From the NCBI GenBank assembly GCA_015075745.1, contig JABTTW010000001.1, forward strand, positions 1,550,001 through 1,614,000: 64,000 nucleotides of DNA, given 5' to 3'. The notes under the pieces were generated by a model. The model had not been told where the DNA came from. It did no database searches and worked only from the letters and a program-made list of their open reading frames with translations. The translations under genes and the position numbers were made by a program. The DNA is from Planctomycetia bacterium (GTDB lineage Bacteria > Planctomycetota > Phycisphaerae > UBA1845 > UTPLA1). Positions 8,858-18,524 of this stretch are shown piece by piece. The stretch's first letter is position 1; every line of letters starts with the position of its first letter.

Positions 8858-9754
8858 TCAGCAGAAAAATGCAAGAGCTCGGCGGAAGAAGCCGCTTTCA
8901 TTTCTGCAGGCTGGCAGGTCGCGGCATAGCCGCTCCGCCAGTGCTGTCACGCATGTCGCGGCGAGGCAGCGCGGAAATCGCGTGACGAAAGCAGCCCTTC
9001 CGCGAACGGCCAGGCTCACGTGCTCGTCGCGCAAGATATGCCCCCGGGTTCCCAGTGGTATGCCCAGGAATCGTTCCGCAACGCCTGAAACTCGGTCGGC
9101 GACGAGCCGGGCTTCCGACTGACTTCCGGCCTGATTGACGACGAGGTTCATTGCGGGTGGCGCATCATGGCGGGCCAGGACTTTGATCAGCGCATAGGCA
9201 TCGGTGATTGCGGTTGGCTCGGGTGTGGTGACGATCAAGAGCTCGTCGGCCGCATGGGCAAAGGCGACGACGTTTTCGGAGACCCCGGCCCCGCAGTCAA
9301 TCACGATGAAATCCGACTGACCTTCGAGGTCGCCCAATTGATCGATCAGTCGCTTGCGATCGGACGCGGGCATGTCGGCGAAGGCAGGAAGGCCGGATAC
9401 GCCGCGAATGAGTCGAAGGCCGTCCGCCAGGTGCGCGGCGACCTCGTCAACCGTCCTTCGGCTTTGAATCAGATCGGTGAGGTCATATTGCGTCTGCACG
9501 TTCAGGACGACATCTACATTGGCCGTCCCGAGATCGGCGTCAAGCAGGACGACGCGACGGCCGAGTCGCGAGAGCACGATGGAAAGGTTGACGGCCAGAT
9601 TGGTCTTGCCGACGCCGCCCTTACCGCTGGCGATCGCGATGATCCGGCACAGCTGCGGCCGCGCGGGAGAGGGCGTGCTCGCCGGCTTGGCAGCGGCGCG
9701 CGTCTCCATCAGAAGTCGAAGTTCGGCGGCCTGGTCCAGCGGCGCGACGCTCAT
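8858..9754 (-). CDS. flhG: FlhG/FleN MinD-like ATPase
   Basis: 298 residues from the ATG at 9754, 1 bp after the flhF stop; a longer in-frame start at 9811 is less likely. It is a deviant Walker A ATPase: 'IASGKGGVGKTNLAVNLS', then 'VVLLDADLGTANVDVVL' and 'FIVIDCGAGVSENVVAF'. Residues 1-45 carry the 'DQAAELRLLM' segment, the counterpart of the DQA-[SA]-LR motif that stimulates FlhF GTPase. It controls flagellar number and placement together with FlhF at the cell membrane. The C-terminus is basic and aromatic ('ESGFFRRALAFFC') and may act as a membrane-targeting helix. Confidence 0.9.
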   Translation of the reverse strand: MSVAPLDQAAELRLLMETRAAAKPASTPSPARPQLCRIIAIASGKGGVGKTNLAVNLSIVLSRLGRRVVLLDADLGTANVDVVLNVQTQYDLTDLIQSRRTVDEVAAHLADGLRLIRGVSGLPAFADMPASDRKRLIDQLGDLEGQSDFIVIDCGAGVSENVVAFAHAADELLIVTTPEPTAITDAYALIKVLARHDAPPAMNLVVNQAGSQSEARLVADRVSGVAERFLGIPLGTRGHILRDEHVSLAVRGRAAFVTRFPRCLAATCVTALAERLCRDLPACRNESGFFRRALAFFC

Positions 9755-9755
9755 C

Positions 9756-11114
9756 TCACGAACCCTCCGTGGTCTGGGCCATCGCGCCCTCGGAGGCGGG
9801 CGGCGATCCACTTAGACGGCCGGACCGGTCGACTCCGAGAATCAACTCCGCGACTCGCCGGGCGCTGCCGATCTCGATGTCGTCGGGGACCGACTGTCCC
9901 GTGGTGAGATACGACAGCCGAACGCCTGCGGTTTTGAGTACATTCAGAATGACGCCGAATCCGACGGCTTCGTCGAGCTTGGTGAAGATGATCTGCTTGG
10001 CCCCGAGCACTGAGAACTTTTCGATCGCCTGGCGAATCGTCGATTCACCGCTGGTTGATGAGAGCACCAGATGCACCTGATCCGGATAGGCGGCCGCGAG
10101 AAACGTCCGCAGTTCCGCGATACGCAGGTCGTCCTTCTGACTCCGCCCGGCCGTGTCGATCAGAATCAAATCGACCGACGCCATCTCGCGGATGGCAGCC
10201 TGCATCTCCTCCGGTGTGGCGACGGGGACGATGGGAATCTGCATAATTTGCGCGTAGGTTTTGAGCTGCTCGACGGCGGCAATTCGATAGCTGTCTATGG
10301 TGATGAGTCCTACGCTGCGACCCTCGCGCAGCTTCATATGGGCGGCAAGCTTGGCGAGGGTGGTTGTCTTGCCGACACCGGTGGGCCCTACCAGGGCGAT
10401 GATGGTCGGACGATTCTCCGTTACCAGTGCTAATGGGGCGGCCGGCGGCAGCATCTGATCGACATAATTGACCAGTTCTTCCCGAATGCGCTCCGCGCCC
10501 ACGACCTGGCCCGCGACCGGTTTCCCTGAGGCATCCCAGTGAGGCGGGTTGCTCCCCAGCCGGGGTCGCAGTCGATCGATCATTTCCATGACGATTGAGT
10601 TCGATACTTCGTGGCTGATGAATCGCGTGTAATGGTCGATCAACTCGGCCGGTACATCCGGCGGAGTCGACGGATCTGACTTCTGGAGCAAGTCGCGGAC
10701 CATCGAACGGATGGCAACCACTTCCTCGCGGATTGCCGACGCGGAACCGTCTCCATCCGTCGCCGTCTCCGCGGAGGGCTCCGACTTCGACTCCCAGGGT
10801 GCAACAGGGCTTACGCTGATCTTCGGCGGAGTCGGTGCAGTGGCGCGATAGGCGACCTGGGCTGAGACGGCCTCGACGGAAGCGGAAGGCTCGGGAGCGG
10901 CGGCTTCCTCCTTGTTTCCCGCGGAGGCCCGGGCGGCGATGACGCGAGGGTCCACGGTTGCCGTGATCTCAACATAGTTACGGGCACCGATGCCGAGAAT
11001 GCCTCCGCGCTTGATGGTGCGCGTGTGGAGGATCATGGCGTCCTTGCCGAGTGCGCCCTTCACCTTGGCCAAGGCATCAGACATTGACCGGGCTTGAAAC
11101 GTTTTCAGATCCAT
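9756..11114 (-). CDS. flhF: Flagellar biosynthesis GTPase FlhF
   Basis: 452 residues. The N-terminus matches the family start 'MDLKTFQARSMSDALAKVKG', followed by a Pro/Ala/Ser-rich linker (residues 75-130) and an SRP54-type NG GTPase: P-loop 'ALVGPTGVGKTTTLAKLAAH', 'LITIDSYRIAAVEQLKTYA', and the DTAGR motif in 'VDLILIDTAGRSQKDD'. It recruits early flagellar components to the assembly site. The start overlaps the 3' end of flhA by 38 bp, and flhG follows 1 bp later, so the three are translationally linked. Confidence 0.95.
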   Translation of the reverse strand: MDLKTFQARSMSDALAKVKGALGKDAMILHTRTIKRGGILGIGARNYVEITATVDPRVIAARASAGNKEEAAAPEPSASVEAVSAQVAYRATAPTPPKISVSPVAPWESKSEPSAETATDGDGSASAIREEVVAIRSMVRDLLQKSDPSTPPDVPAELIDHYTRFISHEVSNSIVMEMIDRLRPRLGSNPPHWDASGKPVAGQVVGAERIREELVNYVDQMLPPAAPLALVTENRPTIIALVGPTGVGKTTTLAKLAAHMKLREGRSVGLITIDSYRIAAVEQLKTYAQIMQIPIVPVATPEEMQAAIREMASVDLILIDTAGRSQKDDLRIAELRTFLAAAYPDQVHLVLSSTSGESTIRQAIEKFSVLGAKQIIFTKLDEAVGFGVILNVLKTAGVRLSYLTTGQSVPDDIEIGSARRVAELILGVDRSGRLSGSPPASEGAMAQTTEGS

Positions 11115-13242
11115 CTGTCATACCCTTGCCCTGACCATCCACCGGGAGATCAAGGGCCACCATTCCGTGGGTTCTAATGTTCACGCCCCGAACCACCTCA
11201 CCATAACCCAGGACGGCCACGGTGGGGAGTGCCGATTCGACGAGTCGGCGGACCCATTGGCGAACCTGCGGCGAGGTGAAGACGACGGGGGGCTTGCCCG
11301 ATGCACGCGCGGCGGCGGCGTCCACCTCATTGCGGACTGCGGCAACGATTCGGTTGGCCAGGGCGGGCGGGACGGTGAGATAAGAGCCGCGGTCTGTCCG
11401 CTCAACGTGACCGGCGATTAACTCTTCGAGTGAGGGGTCCAGGGTGACTCCGTGGATGGTGTTGTCCGAGTCGCGGTATTGTTCGCAGAGCGTCCGCGCG
11501 AGGGCATTGCGAACGTATTCGGTGAGAATCTCAGCATCCTTTGTCCGCCCGGCCCAGTCGCCAAGCGTTTCCAGGATGGTTTCGAGATCGCGGATCGGGA
11601 CGCGCTCCCGAAGGAGATTCTGGAGGACGGACTGAATCTCCCCAATCTTGAGCTGGTCGGGAACGATCTCCTCCACCAGCTTCGGACTCTTCTCTTTCAA
11701 ATGATCGAGCAGCCGTGTGACATCCTGCCGCGTCAGAAGCTCCGCGGCGTGCTTGCGGATGATCTCCGTCAGGTGGGTGGCCAAGACGCTGCTCGGCTCG
11801 ACCACCGTGTAATTGCGATGCTCGGCGGTCGAGCGGTCGTCCTCGGCAATCCATAGGGCAGGCAGGCCGAAGGCCGGCTCGTTGGTCTCGATGCCGTGAA
11901 CCATTTCCGAGACCGCCCCGGAGTCGATGGCCAGCAGTCGGCCGGGTATCAAATCGCCGCGGGCGATTGAAGCGCCACGCAACTTGACGCTGTACTGGTT
12001 CGGCTCGAGTTGTACGTTGTCGCGAATGCGTATCGGTGGAACGATCAGGCCCATGTCGCTAGCGATCTGCCGGCGGATATTGGTGACGCGATCGAGAAGG
12101 TCGCCTCCCTGTTTCTTGTCCACGAGGCGGATGAGGCCGTAGCCGACTTCCAATTCCAGCGCATCAACGGTGAGACAGGTTTCAATCTTCTCAGGCTCTT
12201 TCGGCTTGGCAGCCTTGGCATGTACCGCCTCGGTCTCCTTGCGCTTCGTCTGCCCGAGGAGGAGGTAGCCGAGGCCGCCGACCCCGCCGGCCATGAGCAT
12301 GAGCGGGGTCGTGGGAAGCGGCGTGAACATGAGAACCAGGAGGAAGCCGCCCGACAGCATCATCGCCACCGGACGCGATGTCACCTGGCTGATCAGCTCC
12401 TCGCCCATGTTCGTGCGAGCGGTCGAGCGCGTCACGATCATGCCGGCCGCGATCGAAACCAGGAACGCCGGAATCTGCGCGGAGAGCCCGTCGCCGATGG
12501 TCAGCTTGGTGAATACCTCGAGGCATTGAGTGATCGGCAAGTCCTTCTCCACGATGCCGACGTACAGGCCTCCGAGAATGTTGATGAGCGTGATGATGAT
12601 GCCGGCGATGGTGTCGCCGCGCACGAACTTGCTGGCACCGTCCATGGCTCCGTAAAAGTCCGCCTCGCGGGTGATGTTCTCGCGACGACGGCGGGCCTCG
12701 TCCTCGTTGATCAAGCCCGCGGAGAGGTCGGCGTCGATGGCCATTTGCTTGCCGGGCATTGCGTCGAGGGTGAACCGAGCGGCAACTTCGGCGATGCGCG
12801 TCGCACCCTTAGTGATGACAACGAATTGAATGATCGTGATGATGAGGAAGATGATGACGCCGACGGCGAGCGAGCCGGCGGCGACGAATCCCGCGAATTC
12901 CTCGATGACCTTTCCCGCCGCGCCTGTGGTTCCATCGGCGTTGGTCAGAATCAGTCGCGTCGTGGCCGTATTCAGAACGAGTCGTAGAAGCGTGAGCGAG
13001 AGCAACAGCGAGGGAAAGGAGGAGAATTCGAGCGGACCATTGATGTACATCACGGTCAACAGGACGACGGCGCTGAAGGCGATATTGGCGATCAGGAGCA
13101 AGTCGAGGATCGGGGTGGGGAGCGGGACCAGAATCACGAGGATGAGCGACATCGCCAGGACGGGGTAGACCAGCCCGCGCTGTTCGTGCAGGAGGTTCAG
13201 CGCTTTAATGAGCGGAGTTGGTCTGGCGGCGGCTGTCGGCAT
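11077..13242 (-). CDS. flhA: Flagellar export gate protein FlhA
   Basis: 721 residues, usual for FlhA. The N-terminal half has about eight membrane segments, including the FHIPEP signature region 'YINGPLEFSSFPSLLLSLTL' and the 'GDGLSAQIPAFLVSIAAGMI' segment. The cytoplasmic half (from about residue 345) forms the ring that receives substrates and chaperones ('LTVDALELEVGYGLIRLVD...'). It is the major component of the flagellar type III export gate. It lies 32 bp after flhB. Confidence 0.97.
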   Translation of the reverse strand: MPTAAARPTPLIKALNLLHEQRGLVYPVLAMSLILVILVPLPTPILDLLLIANIAFSAVVLLTVMYINGPLEFSSFPSLLLSLTLLRLVLNTATTRLILTNADGTTGAAGKVIEEFAGFVAAGSLAVGVIIFLIITIIQFVVITKGATRIAEVAARFTLDAMPGKQMAIDADLSAGLINEDEARRRRENITREADFYGAMDGASKFVRGDTIAGIIITLINILGGLYVGIVEKDLPITQCLEVFTKLTIGDGLSAQIPAFLVSIAAGMIVTRSTARTNMGEELISQVTSRPVAMMLSGGFLLVLMFTPLPTTPLMLMAGGVGGLGYLLLGQTKRKETEAVHAKAAKPKEPEKIETCLTVDALELEVGYGLIRLVDKKQGGDLLDRVTNIRRQIASDMGLIVPPIRIRDNVQLEPNQYSVKLRGASIARGDLIPGRLLAIDSGAVSEMVHGIETNEPAFGLPALWIAEDDRSTAEHRNYTVVEPSSVLATHLTEIIRKHAAELLTRQDVTRLLDHLKEKSPKLVEEIVPDQLKIGEIQSVLQNLLRERVPIRDLETILETLGDWAGRTKDAEILTEYVRNALARTLCEQYRDSDNTIHGVTLDPSLEELIAGHVERTDRGSYLTVPPALANRIVAAVRNEVDAAAARASGKPPVVFTSPQVRQWVRRLVESALPTVAVLGYGEVVRGVNIRTHGMVALDLPVDGQGKGMTDGSENVSSPVNV

Positions 13243-13274
13243 GATGTCCGTGACGATCCTCTCGTATTACGCGA

Positions 13275-14363
13275 TCACGCGGCCGGGGCGCGGCGCATAT
13301 TCCGTGCCTTGCCGTTCAATTCATAGACGTAGGCCAGTATCTCGGCGATGGCCTTGTAGAACTGCTCGGGAACTTCCTGCCCGACTTCGACGGTCTTGAA
13401 CAGGGCTTGTGCCAGCGGCTTGCGCTCCACGATCGGAATGCCGTGCTGAACGGCGATCTGACGGATCTTCGCGGCCAGGTAGTCCCGTCCCTTGGCAATC
13501 ACGCGCGGGGCGACCATTGCGTCCGAATCGTATTTGATGGCGATCGCAAGCTCGGTCGGATTGGTGACGATCACATCCGCCTTGGGGACATTCTTACGAA
13601 TGTGCATCAACGCCGCGGCTAATTGCATCTTACGGCGGCGCTGCTTGACGACCGGATCGCCCTCCATGCGGCGAAGCTCCTCCTTCACTTCCTCCTTGGT
13701 CATCTTGATGTCCTGCTCGTGCCGCCAGCGTTGCCAGACGTAATCCATCAGTGCCAGCACGAACAGAACGACCGCGAGAATGAGGCCGATCTCATAGAGA
13801 ATCTGGGCCATCAGCGCCAACTGGGCCCAGCCGCCGACCTCCATCGCCAGAAAGACCTTGCCAATGCGCTCGGCGATAATCACATAACCGACCAATCCGA
13901 CAAACGTCAGCTTCAGCATGTTCATTGCCAGCTGGACGATCGTTCTCATGCTCAGAAGCCGCTGGAAGCCGTTCACCGGGTTGAGCTTGTTCAGATTCGG
14001 CGTGAGCGGTTCGGTCGTCATAACGAAGCCTACCTGCACCAGATGCGAGGCGACGGAGAGGAGCAGCAGGCCGACCATGATCGGCCCCGCGGCGCCGATG
14101 ACTCCCGCTGCCAGCGAAAGGGTCATGGGAACCACATCAATGTGCATCGCCTCGCGTGCATCGCTCATTTCCATGTAATGGCGCAGCGATCCAGTCAGAG
14201 ACTCGATCAGGCGAGGACCAAACCAGCGCAGGCAGACCATCCCGCCAAGAAGCAGGATTGACGAGGACAGATCCTGGCTGCGGGCAATCTGCCCCTTCTT
14301 GCGGGCCTCTTCTCGCCGCCGCGGTGTCGGAGCCTCCGTTTTGTCTCCCGCGTCACCCGGCAT
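13275..14363 (-). CDS. flhB: Flagellar export switch protein FlhB, NPTE variant
   Basis: 362 residues. It begins 'GDKTEAPTPRRREEARKKGQ', the family hallmark, followed by four membrane segments and the cytoplasmic domain. The autocleavage site, normally N-P-T-H, reads N-P-T-E here (VTNPTELAIAIKYD, codons around 13552-13563). In FlhB/YscU proteins the Asn-Pro bond is cleaved to switch export specificity; the His is normally conserved but the Asn and Pro matter most. Cleavage may still occur, or the switch may work differently. The gene overlaps fliR by 11 bp. Confidence 0.95.
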   Translation of the reverse strand: MPGDAGDKTEAPTPRRREEARKKGQIARSQDLSSSILLLGGMVCLRWFGPRLIESLTGSLRHYMEMSDAREAMHIDVVPMTLSLAAGVIGAAGPIMVGLLLLSVASHLVQVGFVMTTEPLTPNLNKLNPVNGFQRLLSMRTIVQLAMNMLKLTFVGLVGYVIIAERIGKVFLAMEVGGWAQLALMAQILYEIGLILAVVLFVLALMDYVWQRWRHEQDIKMTKEEVKEELRRMEGDPVVKQRRRKMQLAAALMHIRKNVPKADVIVTNPTELAIAIKYDSDAMVAPRVIAKGRDYLAAKIRQIAVQHGIPIVERKPLAQALFKTVEVGQEVPEQFYKAIAEILAYVYELNGKARNMRRAPAA

Positions 14364-15147
14364 GGATCACCCTTTCCGACATGGTCTGCATCAACTCGCC
14401 GAGGTCGTCGAGGCTGTCTTCAACTCCGGAGGCGATGAGTCCGCCGCTGTGGGAGATTGAGACTGCCACGACCAGGAACGCGACGACGATCTTCAGACTG
14501 AAGCCGACGGAGAAGATATTGAGTTGCGGCATCGTCTTGGTCAGAAAACCCATGATGAGAGATGTCAGCATGAGCGCTAGGACCGCAGGCCCGGCAAGCC
14601 GCAGGGCCAATTGAAAAGTCGTCGAGCAAACCGACATGGCGAACTCGCCGAGGGCGCCGTCTGCCTGAAGCATGAGTGGAGGCACCTGTCGAAAGCTGTC
14701 GAGCAGGGCCTGAATGACCGCCAGGTGACCCCGCAACATGAAGAACAGAATCATCGTCGCGAAGAACCAGAGCTGGTCGATGACCGTGCTCTGCTCTTCG
14801 AACAGCGGATTGAACACCTGGCCGAGCGAAAGCCCGGATTGATGGCTGACGAGCTGGCCGGCAATCTGCGCGGCGAAGAACACGGTGCCCGCCGCGAGTC
14901 CGAGGATCTCCCCGATGATGAACTCGGTGGCCATGCCGGCCACGGCTTGTCCGGTAGTCAGGGACTGGGGCAACACGGGAGCGACCGCCGGGAACACCAT
15001 GAGCGACATGATGACAACCAGGCCGGCCATGAGGGTGCGCGGAATCTGGGCGCTGGACAGCATCGGTACGGCGAGCACAAGCCCGGCGACGCGCGCCAGG
15101 ACCAGCGCAAAACTCGGCAGCAGCAATTCAAACCGAAGCAGTTCCAC
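14353..15147 (-). CDS. fliR: Flagellar export gate protein FliR
   Basis: 264 residues with about six membrane segments ('FALVLARVAGLVLAVPMLSS', 'GLVVIMSLMVFPAV', 'EFIIGEILGLAAGTVFFAAQ', 'LWFFATMILFFMLRGHLAVI'). It forms the export gate core with FliP and FliQ. The C-terminus 'LDDLGELMQTMSERVIHAG' overlaps the flhB start by 11 bp. The 95-bp gap to fliQ is unusual for this tight operon but shows no clear signal. Confidence 0.93.
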   Translation of the reverse strand: MELLRFELLLPSFALVLARVAGLVLAVPMLSSAQIPRTLMAGLVVIMSLMVFPAVAPVLPQSLTTGQAVAGMATEFIIGEILGLAAGTVFFAAQIAGQLVSHQSGLSLGQVFNPLFEEQSTVIDQLWFFATMILFFMLRGHLAVIQALLDSFRQVPPLMLQADGALGEFAMSVCSTTFQLALRLAGPAVLALMLTSLIMGFLTKTMPQLNIFSVGFSLKIVVAFLVVAVSISHSGGLIASGVEDSLDDLGELMQTMSERVIHAG

Positions 15148-15242
15148 GACGAATCATCATCTCCCGCTCACAGCGCCGGCATTCCCAGTAACTGGCCGCC
15201 GGCAAAAGCACGAGGCTCAATCGCGATTTGACGCCATGCAAC

Positions 15243-15509
15243 CTAGGGCGACCACATCCCCTCGCCCCAGAGCCGCTGGGTATATTCCACCATGCGTGTG
15301 GTGAGCCAGGGAATGAAGAACGCTGCGGCAAGACCCATGGCCACGATCTTGGGAACGAAGCTCAGTGTCTGCTCCTGCAACTGGGTCACCGCCTGGAAAA
15401 TGCTGATTCCCAAGCCGACGACCATGCCGATCGCCATGATGGGCCCGGCGAGAAACAGTGCCAGGACGAGGGCATCGTAACTCAGGTCAATAGCAGTATT
15501 CGTGGACAT
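15243..15509 (-). CDS. fliQ: Flagellar export gate protein FliQ
   Basis: 88 residues from the ATG at 15509, which overlaps the fliP stop by one base (TAATG). Two membrane helices, 'ALVLALFLAGPIMAIGMVVG' and 'PKIVAMGLAAAFFIPWLTTR', flank the conserved 'SIFQAVTQLQEQTLSFVPK', the signature of FliQ/SctS. It is part of the FliPQR core of the export apparatus in the basal body. Confidence 0.95.
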   Translation of the reverse strand: MSTNTAIDLSYDALVLALFLAGPIMAIGMVVGLGISIFQAVTQLQEQTLSFVPKIVAMGLAAAFFIPWLTTRMVEYTQRLWGEGMWSP

Positions 15510-16342
15510 TACGACCCTCCGAAGCTGGCAAGAAGCGAGCCGACGACCAGACCCCAACCGTCGGCCAGCACGAACAGCATAAGTTTGAACGGGAGCGAGA
15601 TCAGCACGGGCGGGAGCATCATCATGCCCATGCTGATCAGGATGGAAGCGATGACCATGTCGATCACCAGGAACGGCAGATAAATGCGAAAGCCCATGAC
15701 GAACGATGTCTTCAGCTCGCTGAGCACAAATGCGGGCACGAGCGTCGTTAGACCGACCGAGCTCTTCTTCAACTCGACACCGGGGGCCACGGGACCCTCG
15801 ACGTATTCGTGAAATGTGTAAACGTTCTCCTCGTTGCCGGCCGCCTCGATTTGTCGAAACATGAACTCGCGCAGCGGCTTGGCGCCGAGCTCAAAGGCCG
15901 ACGCCTGACTCAGATCTCCGTTGAGATAGGGATCGACCGCGGTCGTTTTCATACGCTGCCACGTCGGCGCCATGATGAGCATGGTCATGATCATGGCCAG
16001 CCCCACCAGGACCTGTCCCGGCGGAAGCTGCTGCGTGCCGATCGCCTGTCGAAGCAGCGCGAGGACGACCACGATGCGCGTGAAGCTGGTCATCATGATC
16101 AGGATGGACGGCGCGACCGTGAGAATTGTCAGCAGGACCAGGATGCGGAGTGATGCGGTCACGCCCTTGGCGTCCGTGGCGATCGGCGCCACCTGGCTGA
16201 CGTCGGGGATGCCGAGAGGATTATCGAGGGATGCAGGAGAATTCGTCAGCGCTTGCGCCGATGCCGGCGCGGCTGTCGTCAGCGCGAGAAGAGTCGCAGC
16301 GACGAAGCCGACGAAAAGTGACTTCCTGAATCCGAACAACAA
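15509..16342 (-). CDS. fliP: Flagellar export gate protein FliP
   Basis: 277 residues. A cleavable signal peptide is visible ('FVAATLLALTTAAPASAQA'). Conserved blocks are 'TSFTRIVVVLALLRQAIGTQ', 'MIMTMLIMAPTW', 'LVPAFVLSELKTSFVMGFRI' and 'LPFLVIDMVIASILISMGM'. It assembles the FliP5 export pore at the inner membrane. The 66-bp gap to fliO upstream holds no recognisable signal beyond a purine-rich stretch. Confidence 0.96.
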   Translation of the reverse strand: MLFGFRKSLFVGFVAATLLALTTAAPASAQALTNSPASLDNPLGIPDVSQVAPIATDAKGVTASLRILVLLTILTVAPSILIMMTSFTRIVVVLALLRQAIGTQQLPPGQVLVGLAMIMTMLIMAPTWQRMKTTAVDPYLNGDLSQASAFELGAKPLREFMFRQIEAAGNEENVYTFHEYVEGPVAPGVELKKSSVGLTTLVPAFVLSELKTSFVMGFRIYLPFLVIDMVIASILISMGMMMLPPVLISLPFKLMLFVLADGWGLVVGSLLASFGGS

Positions 16343-16408
16343 CGCGCAACTCCTTTGCGCTGAGCCGCCCGCGCCGGCCGCGAAGGGCCGCCGGCGTTTG
16401 CCGCGTGC

Positions 16409-17212
16409 TTAAACCGGCTCCGCCGGTATTCCGCGTTTCGAAAGGGCGCGGACTCGTCCGAGGACATCACGTACGTTTGATCGCGTTTCGAAGAGCTTTC
16501 CCGGAAGAATGAGGTCAGCCGACTCGGCGGCATTGCCTCCGCCATCGGCATCAACTCCCGTGCGACGACCCGCAAATGCTGCCAGCGCGGCTGAAAAGGT
16601 ACCTCCTCCGGCTCGACTCACATCGCCCATGATGCCCGCGACTTCTTCGGGGTCGTCAATTTGAGCGACGGCGCTGATTCGATCCGGCGTGACACCCAAA
16701 AGCACGAGTCGCCCGCCGAGGCGAACGAGGCAGAGACACTGTTTGCTGGACAGATACTGTCGGGAGAGGACTTTAATCGCGTTGTCGGCGCCGGGCTTGT
16801 GTCCGGGATTGACCAGTCTGCGAAAGAAATATGCCGAACCGCAGATGGTCCCCACGACGATCATCATCGGGAGGATGACGGAGCCGCCCAGCGAGCTGAA
16901 CATGCTGTCGGCGCGGCGGGCTGTCGAAGCGGGCTTCGATCGTGACGGACGTCGGATCAATTCATCCGCATCGTCGGAAGCTACAGCATTAATGGGTGCG
17001 GCATCGACCGGGCGACCGAGAGTTTCTGGAGCTATCTCGGCAGTGGGCGGTAGTTTCGTGGTCTCGGCCATCGGCCGGGGCACTGTGCGCGTTTCGGCAA
17101 CCCCGGTTTCGGCACCTTCCATCGGATCGCCTTGCGCGACTGATGTCGCGGCAATGACCAGCATAGCAGATGCAAGGATGCGCCTGCGCGCACCGCGGCC
17201 ATCGACCCTCAC
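16409..17212 (-). CDS. fliO: Flagellar biosynthesis protein FliO
   Basis: 267 residues, longer than most FliO. A possible signal peptide (residues 10-28) is followed by a Pro/Ala-rich periplasmic-type segment, one transmembrane helix at about residues 108-130 ('[20 protein letters not shown]') and a FliO-like cytoplasmic domain ('[20 protein letters not shown]', '[20 protein letters not shown]'). FliO helps assemble the FliP ring. The start codon overlaps the fliN stop (ATGA). Family assignment rests on this domain and on the position just upstream of fliP. Confidence 0.85.
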   Translation of the reverse strand: MRVDGRGARRRILASAMLVIAATSVAQGDPMEGAETGVAETRTVPRPMAETTKLPPTAEIAPETLGRPVDAAPINAVASDDADELIRRPSRSKPASTARRADSMFSSLGGSVILPMMIVVGTICGSAYFFRRLVNPGHKPGADNAIKVLSRQYLSSKQCLCLVRLGGRLVLLGVTPDRISAVAQIDDPEEVAGIMGDVSRAGGGTFSAALAAFAGRRTGVDADGGGNAAESADLILPGKLFETRSNVRDVLGRVRALSKRGIPAEPV

Positions 17213-17856
17213 GCCGTCACCTCTTCCTCATTCGAGACAATCTCGCTGACGCGCACGCAGAAGTTATCGTTGAGCACGAGCACCTCGCCTCGGGCGATGA
17301 GTCGCTCGTTCACAAAGACGTCGACCGGGTCTCCGGCGAGCTTGTCAAGTTCGACGATGGACCCCTCGCCCAGCTTGAGCACGTCCTCGATGCACATGGA
17401 TGAGCGGCCGAGCTCGATCTTGAGATTCAGGGCAACATCATTGAGCAGATCGAGGCCCTTTTCGTCGGCGACGGCGCCGCCGCGGCCGAAGTCGGGCAGC
17501 TCCAGCGGAACACTGTTGGCGGGAGGAGGCGGCAATGGAGCGGACCGCGCAGCCGCGGCAGCACCCGCAGCCACATCGTCAATTGGACGACCCGAGGCAT
17601 CGAGTTTCAACGGCTCGGCGGTCGGCGTCTCAGCAGCGGTCGCTACGTCGACAGTCGTGTCGTCCGCCGCGATCACTTCAGGCTGCGACGAGTCATCCGG
17701 CTGCCTGGGCGATGCTGCGGCATCGGCCGCCGGCGTTGACGCTGCGTCACTCTTGGGCGCACCGGCCGTCGATGCATCGCTCGCGGCCTGATTCATCGCC
17801 GCGTCGATTTCGGCTTGCGAGAGGTCTTTGGGTTGGTCGGGCGCTTCGCCGGACAT
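17209..17856 (-). CDS. fliN: Flagellar motor switch protein FliN
   Basis: 215 residues. The C-terminal 80 residues are a SpoA (surface presentation of antigens) domain: '[20 protein letters not shown]', '[20 protein letters not shown]', '[20 protein letters not shown]'. The N-terminal 130 residues are an Ala/Asp/Pro/Thr-rich linker with an opening '[13 protein letters not shown]', which resembles the FliM/FliY 'LSQDEIDALL' start. It is a part of the C-ring that controls rotation direction. No fliM gene accompanies it. It may therefore be a FliM/FliN-like hybrid N-terminus on a FliN core. Confidence 0.9.
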   Translation of the reverse strand: MSGEAPDQPKDLSQAEIDAAMNQAASDASTAGAPKSDAASTPAADAAASPRQPDDSSQPEVIAADDTTVDVATAAETPTAEPLKLDASGRPIDDVAAGAAAAARSAPLPPPPANSVPLELPDFGRGGAVADEKGLDLLNDVALNLKIELGRSSMCIEDVLKLGEGSIVELDKLAGDPVDVFVNERLIARGEVLVLNDNFCVRVSEIVSNEEEVTA

Positions 17857-17949
17857 ACATTCCTACCTTCCGTGGCAGCACGCGGCATCCATGCCTTGCA
17901 GCGATTGACCCGATTGCGCGATTGCCCGCCCACCAGCGGCGGACTCGGC

Positions 17950-18492
17950 CTAGAAGCCGGTCGGCATCGGCATGCAGTCAGGTATCAAAACCTGTTCGAT
18001 CAGCGAGTCGTCACCCAGTAGCTTGCCCAGTTCATGACGAACCTGGCGCTTCAGCGTCTCCAGACCGGGCTCACCGAGGTGGCGCTCGTCGGCGCTGCGG
18101 ATGACCCGACCAATGGTGTCTTCAACGGTGCCGGCGCGGCCTTTGATGAATTCGTCCACGCGTGCGACGTTCTCGTTGTGCACGCGGACGACGACGCGCA
18201 CGTTGTAGAGCATCGCTCGCGAGCCGCTGCTGTTGAGCACGCGGACCTTCGCCACCGGGATTTCCTGGCTCTCGGCCCACGGCTTGGTCGTCGGGACGAG
18301 GGCCTGTTCCATGCCGACGGTCGGATCGGGATCGCTGCCCACCATCTTCATCACGATGAAGATTCCGGCGCCCTCGACAATCATCAGTCCGCCGACCAGA
18401 CCGATGAGGCCGAACTTGCCTTTTTTCTTCGGTGCGATCGGTGCTTCCTGGGATTCGGGGGCTTCCGCAGGTTTTGCTTCTTCTTTGGCCAT
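17950..18492 (-). CDS. fliL: Flagellar basal body protein FliL
   Basis: 180 residues from the ATG at 18492 (an upstream in-frame ATG at 18537 is less likely). A Lys/Pro/Glu-rich N-terminus precedes one transmembrane helix ('FGLIGLVGGLMIVEGAGIFI') and a periplasmic FliL domain ending 'GKLLGDDSLIEQVLIPDCMP'. It associates with stators and the basal body and affects torque. A perfect 8-bp GC hairpin lies directly upstream of its ribosome binding site. motA/motB, which often lie beside fliL, are absent. Confidence 0.85.
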   Translation of the reverse strand: MAKEEAKPAEAPESQEAPIAPKKKGKFGLIGLVGGLMIVEGAGIFIVMKMVGSDPDPTVGMEQALVPTTKPWAESQEIPVAKVRVLNSSGSRAMLYNVRVVVRVHNENVARVDEFIKGRAGTVEDTIGRVIRSADERHLGEPGLETLKRQVRHELGKLLGDDSLIEQVLIPDCMPMPTGF

Positions 18493-18504
18493 GCCTTCAC
18501 TCGC

Positions 18505-18524
18505 CTCGCGCGATGGCGCGCGAG
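18505..18524 (-). promoter_or_regulatory. 8-bp GC hairpin just 5' of fliL
   Basis: CTCGCGCG / CGCGCGAG with a 4-nt loop, ending 12 nt before the fliL ATG and touching the purine-rich region that would serve as its ribosome binding site. Such a structure could tune fliL translation or mark an RNA processing site. There is no T-tract on the transcribed strand, so it is not a standard intrinsic terminator. Confidence 0.4.
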
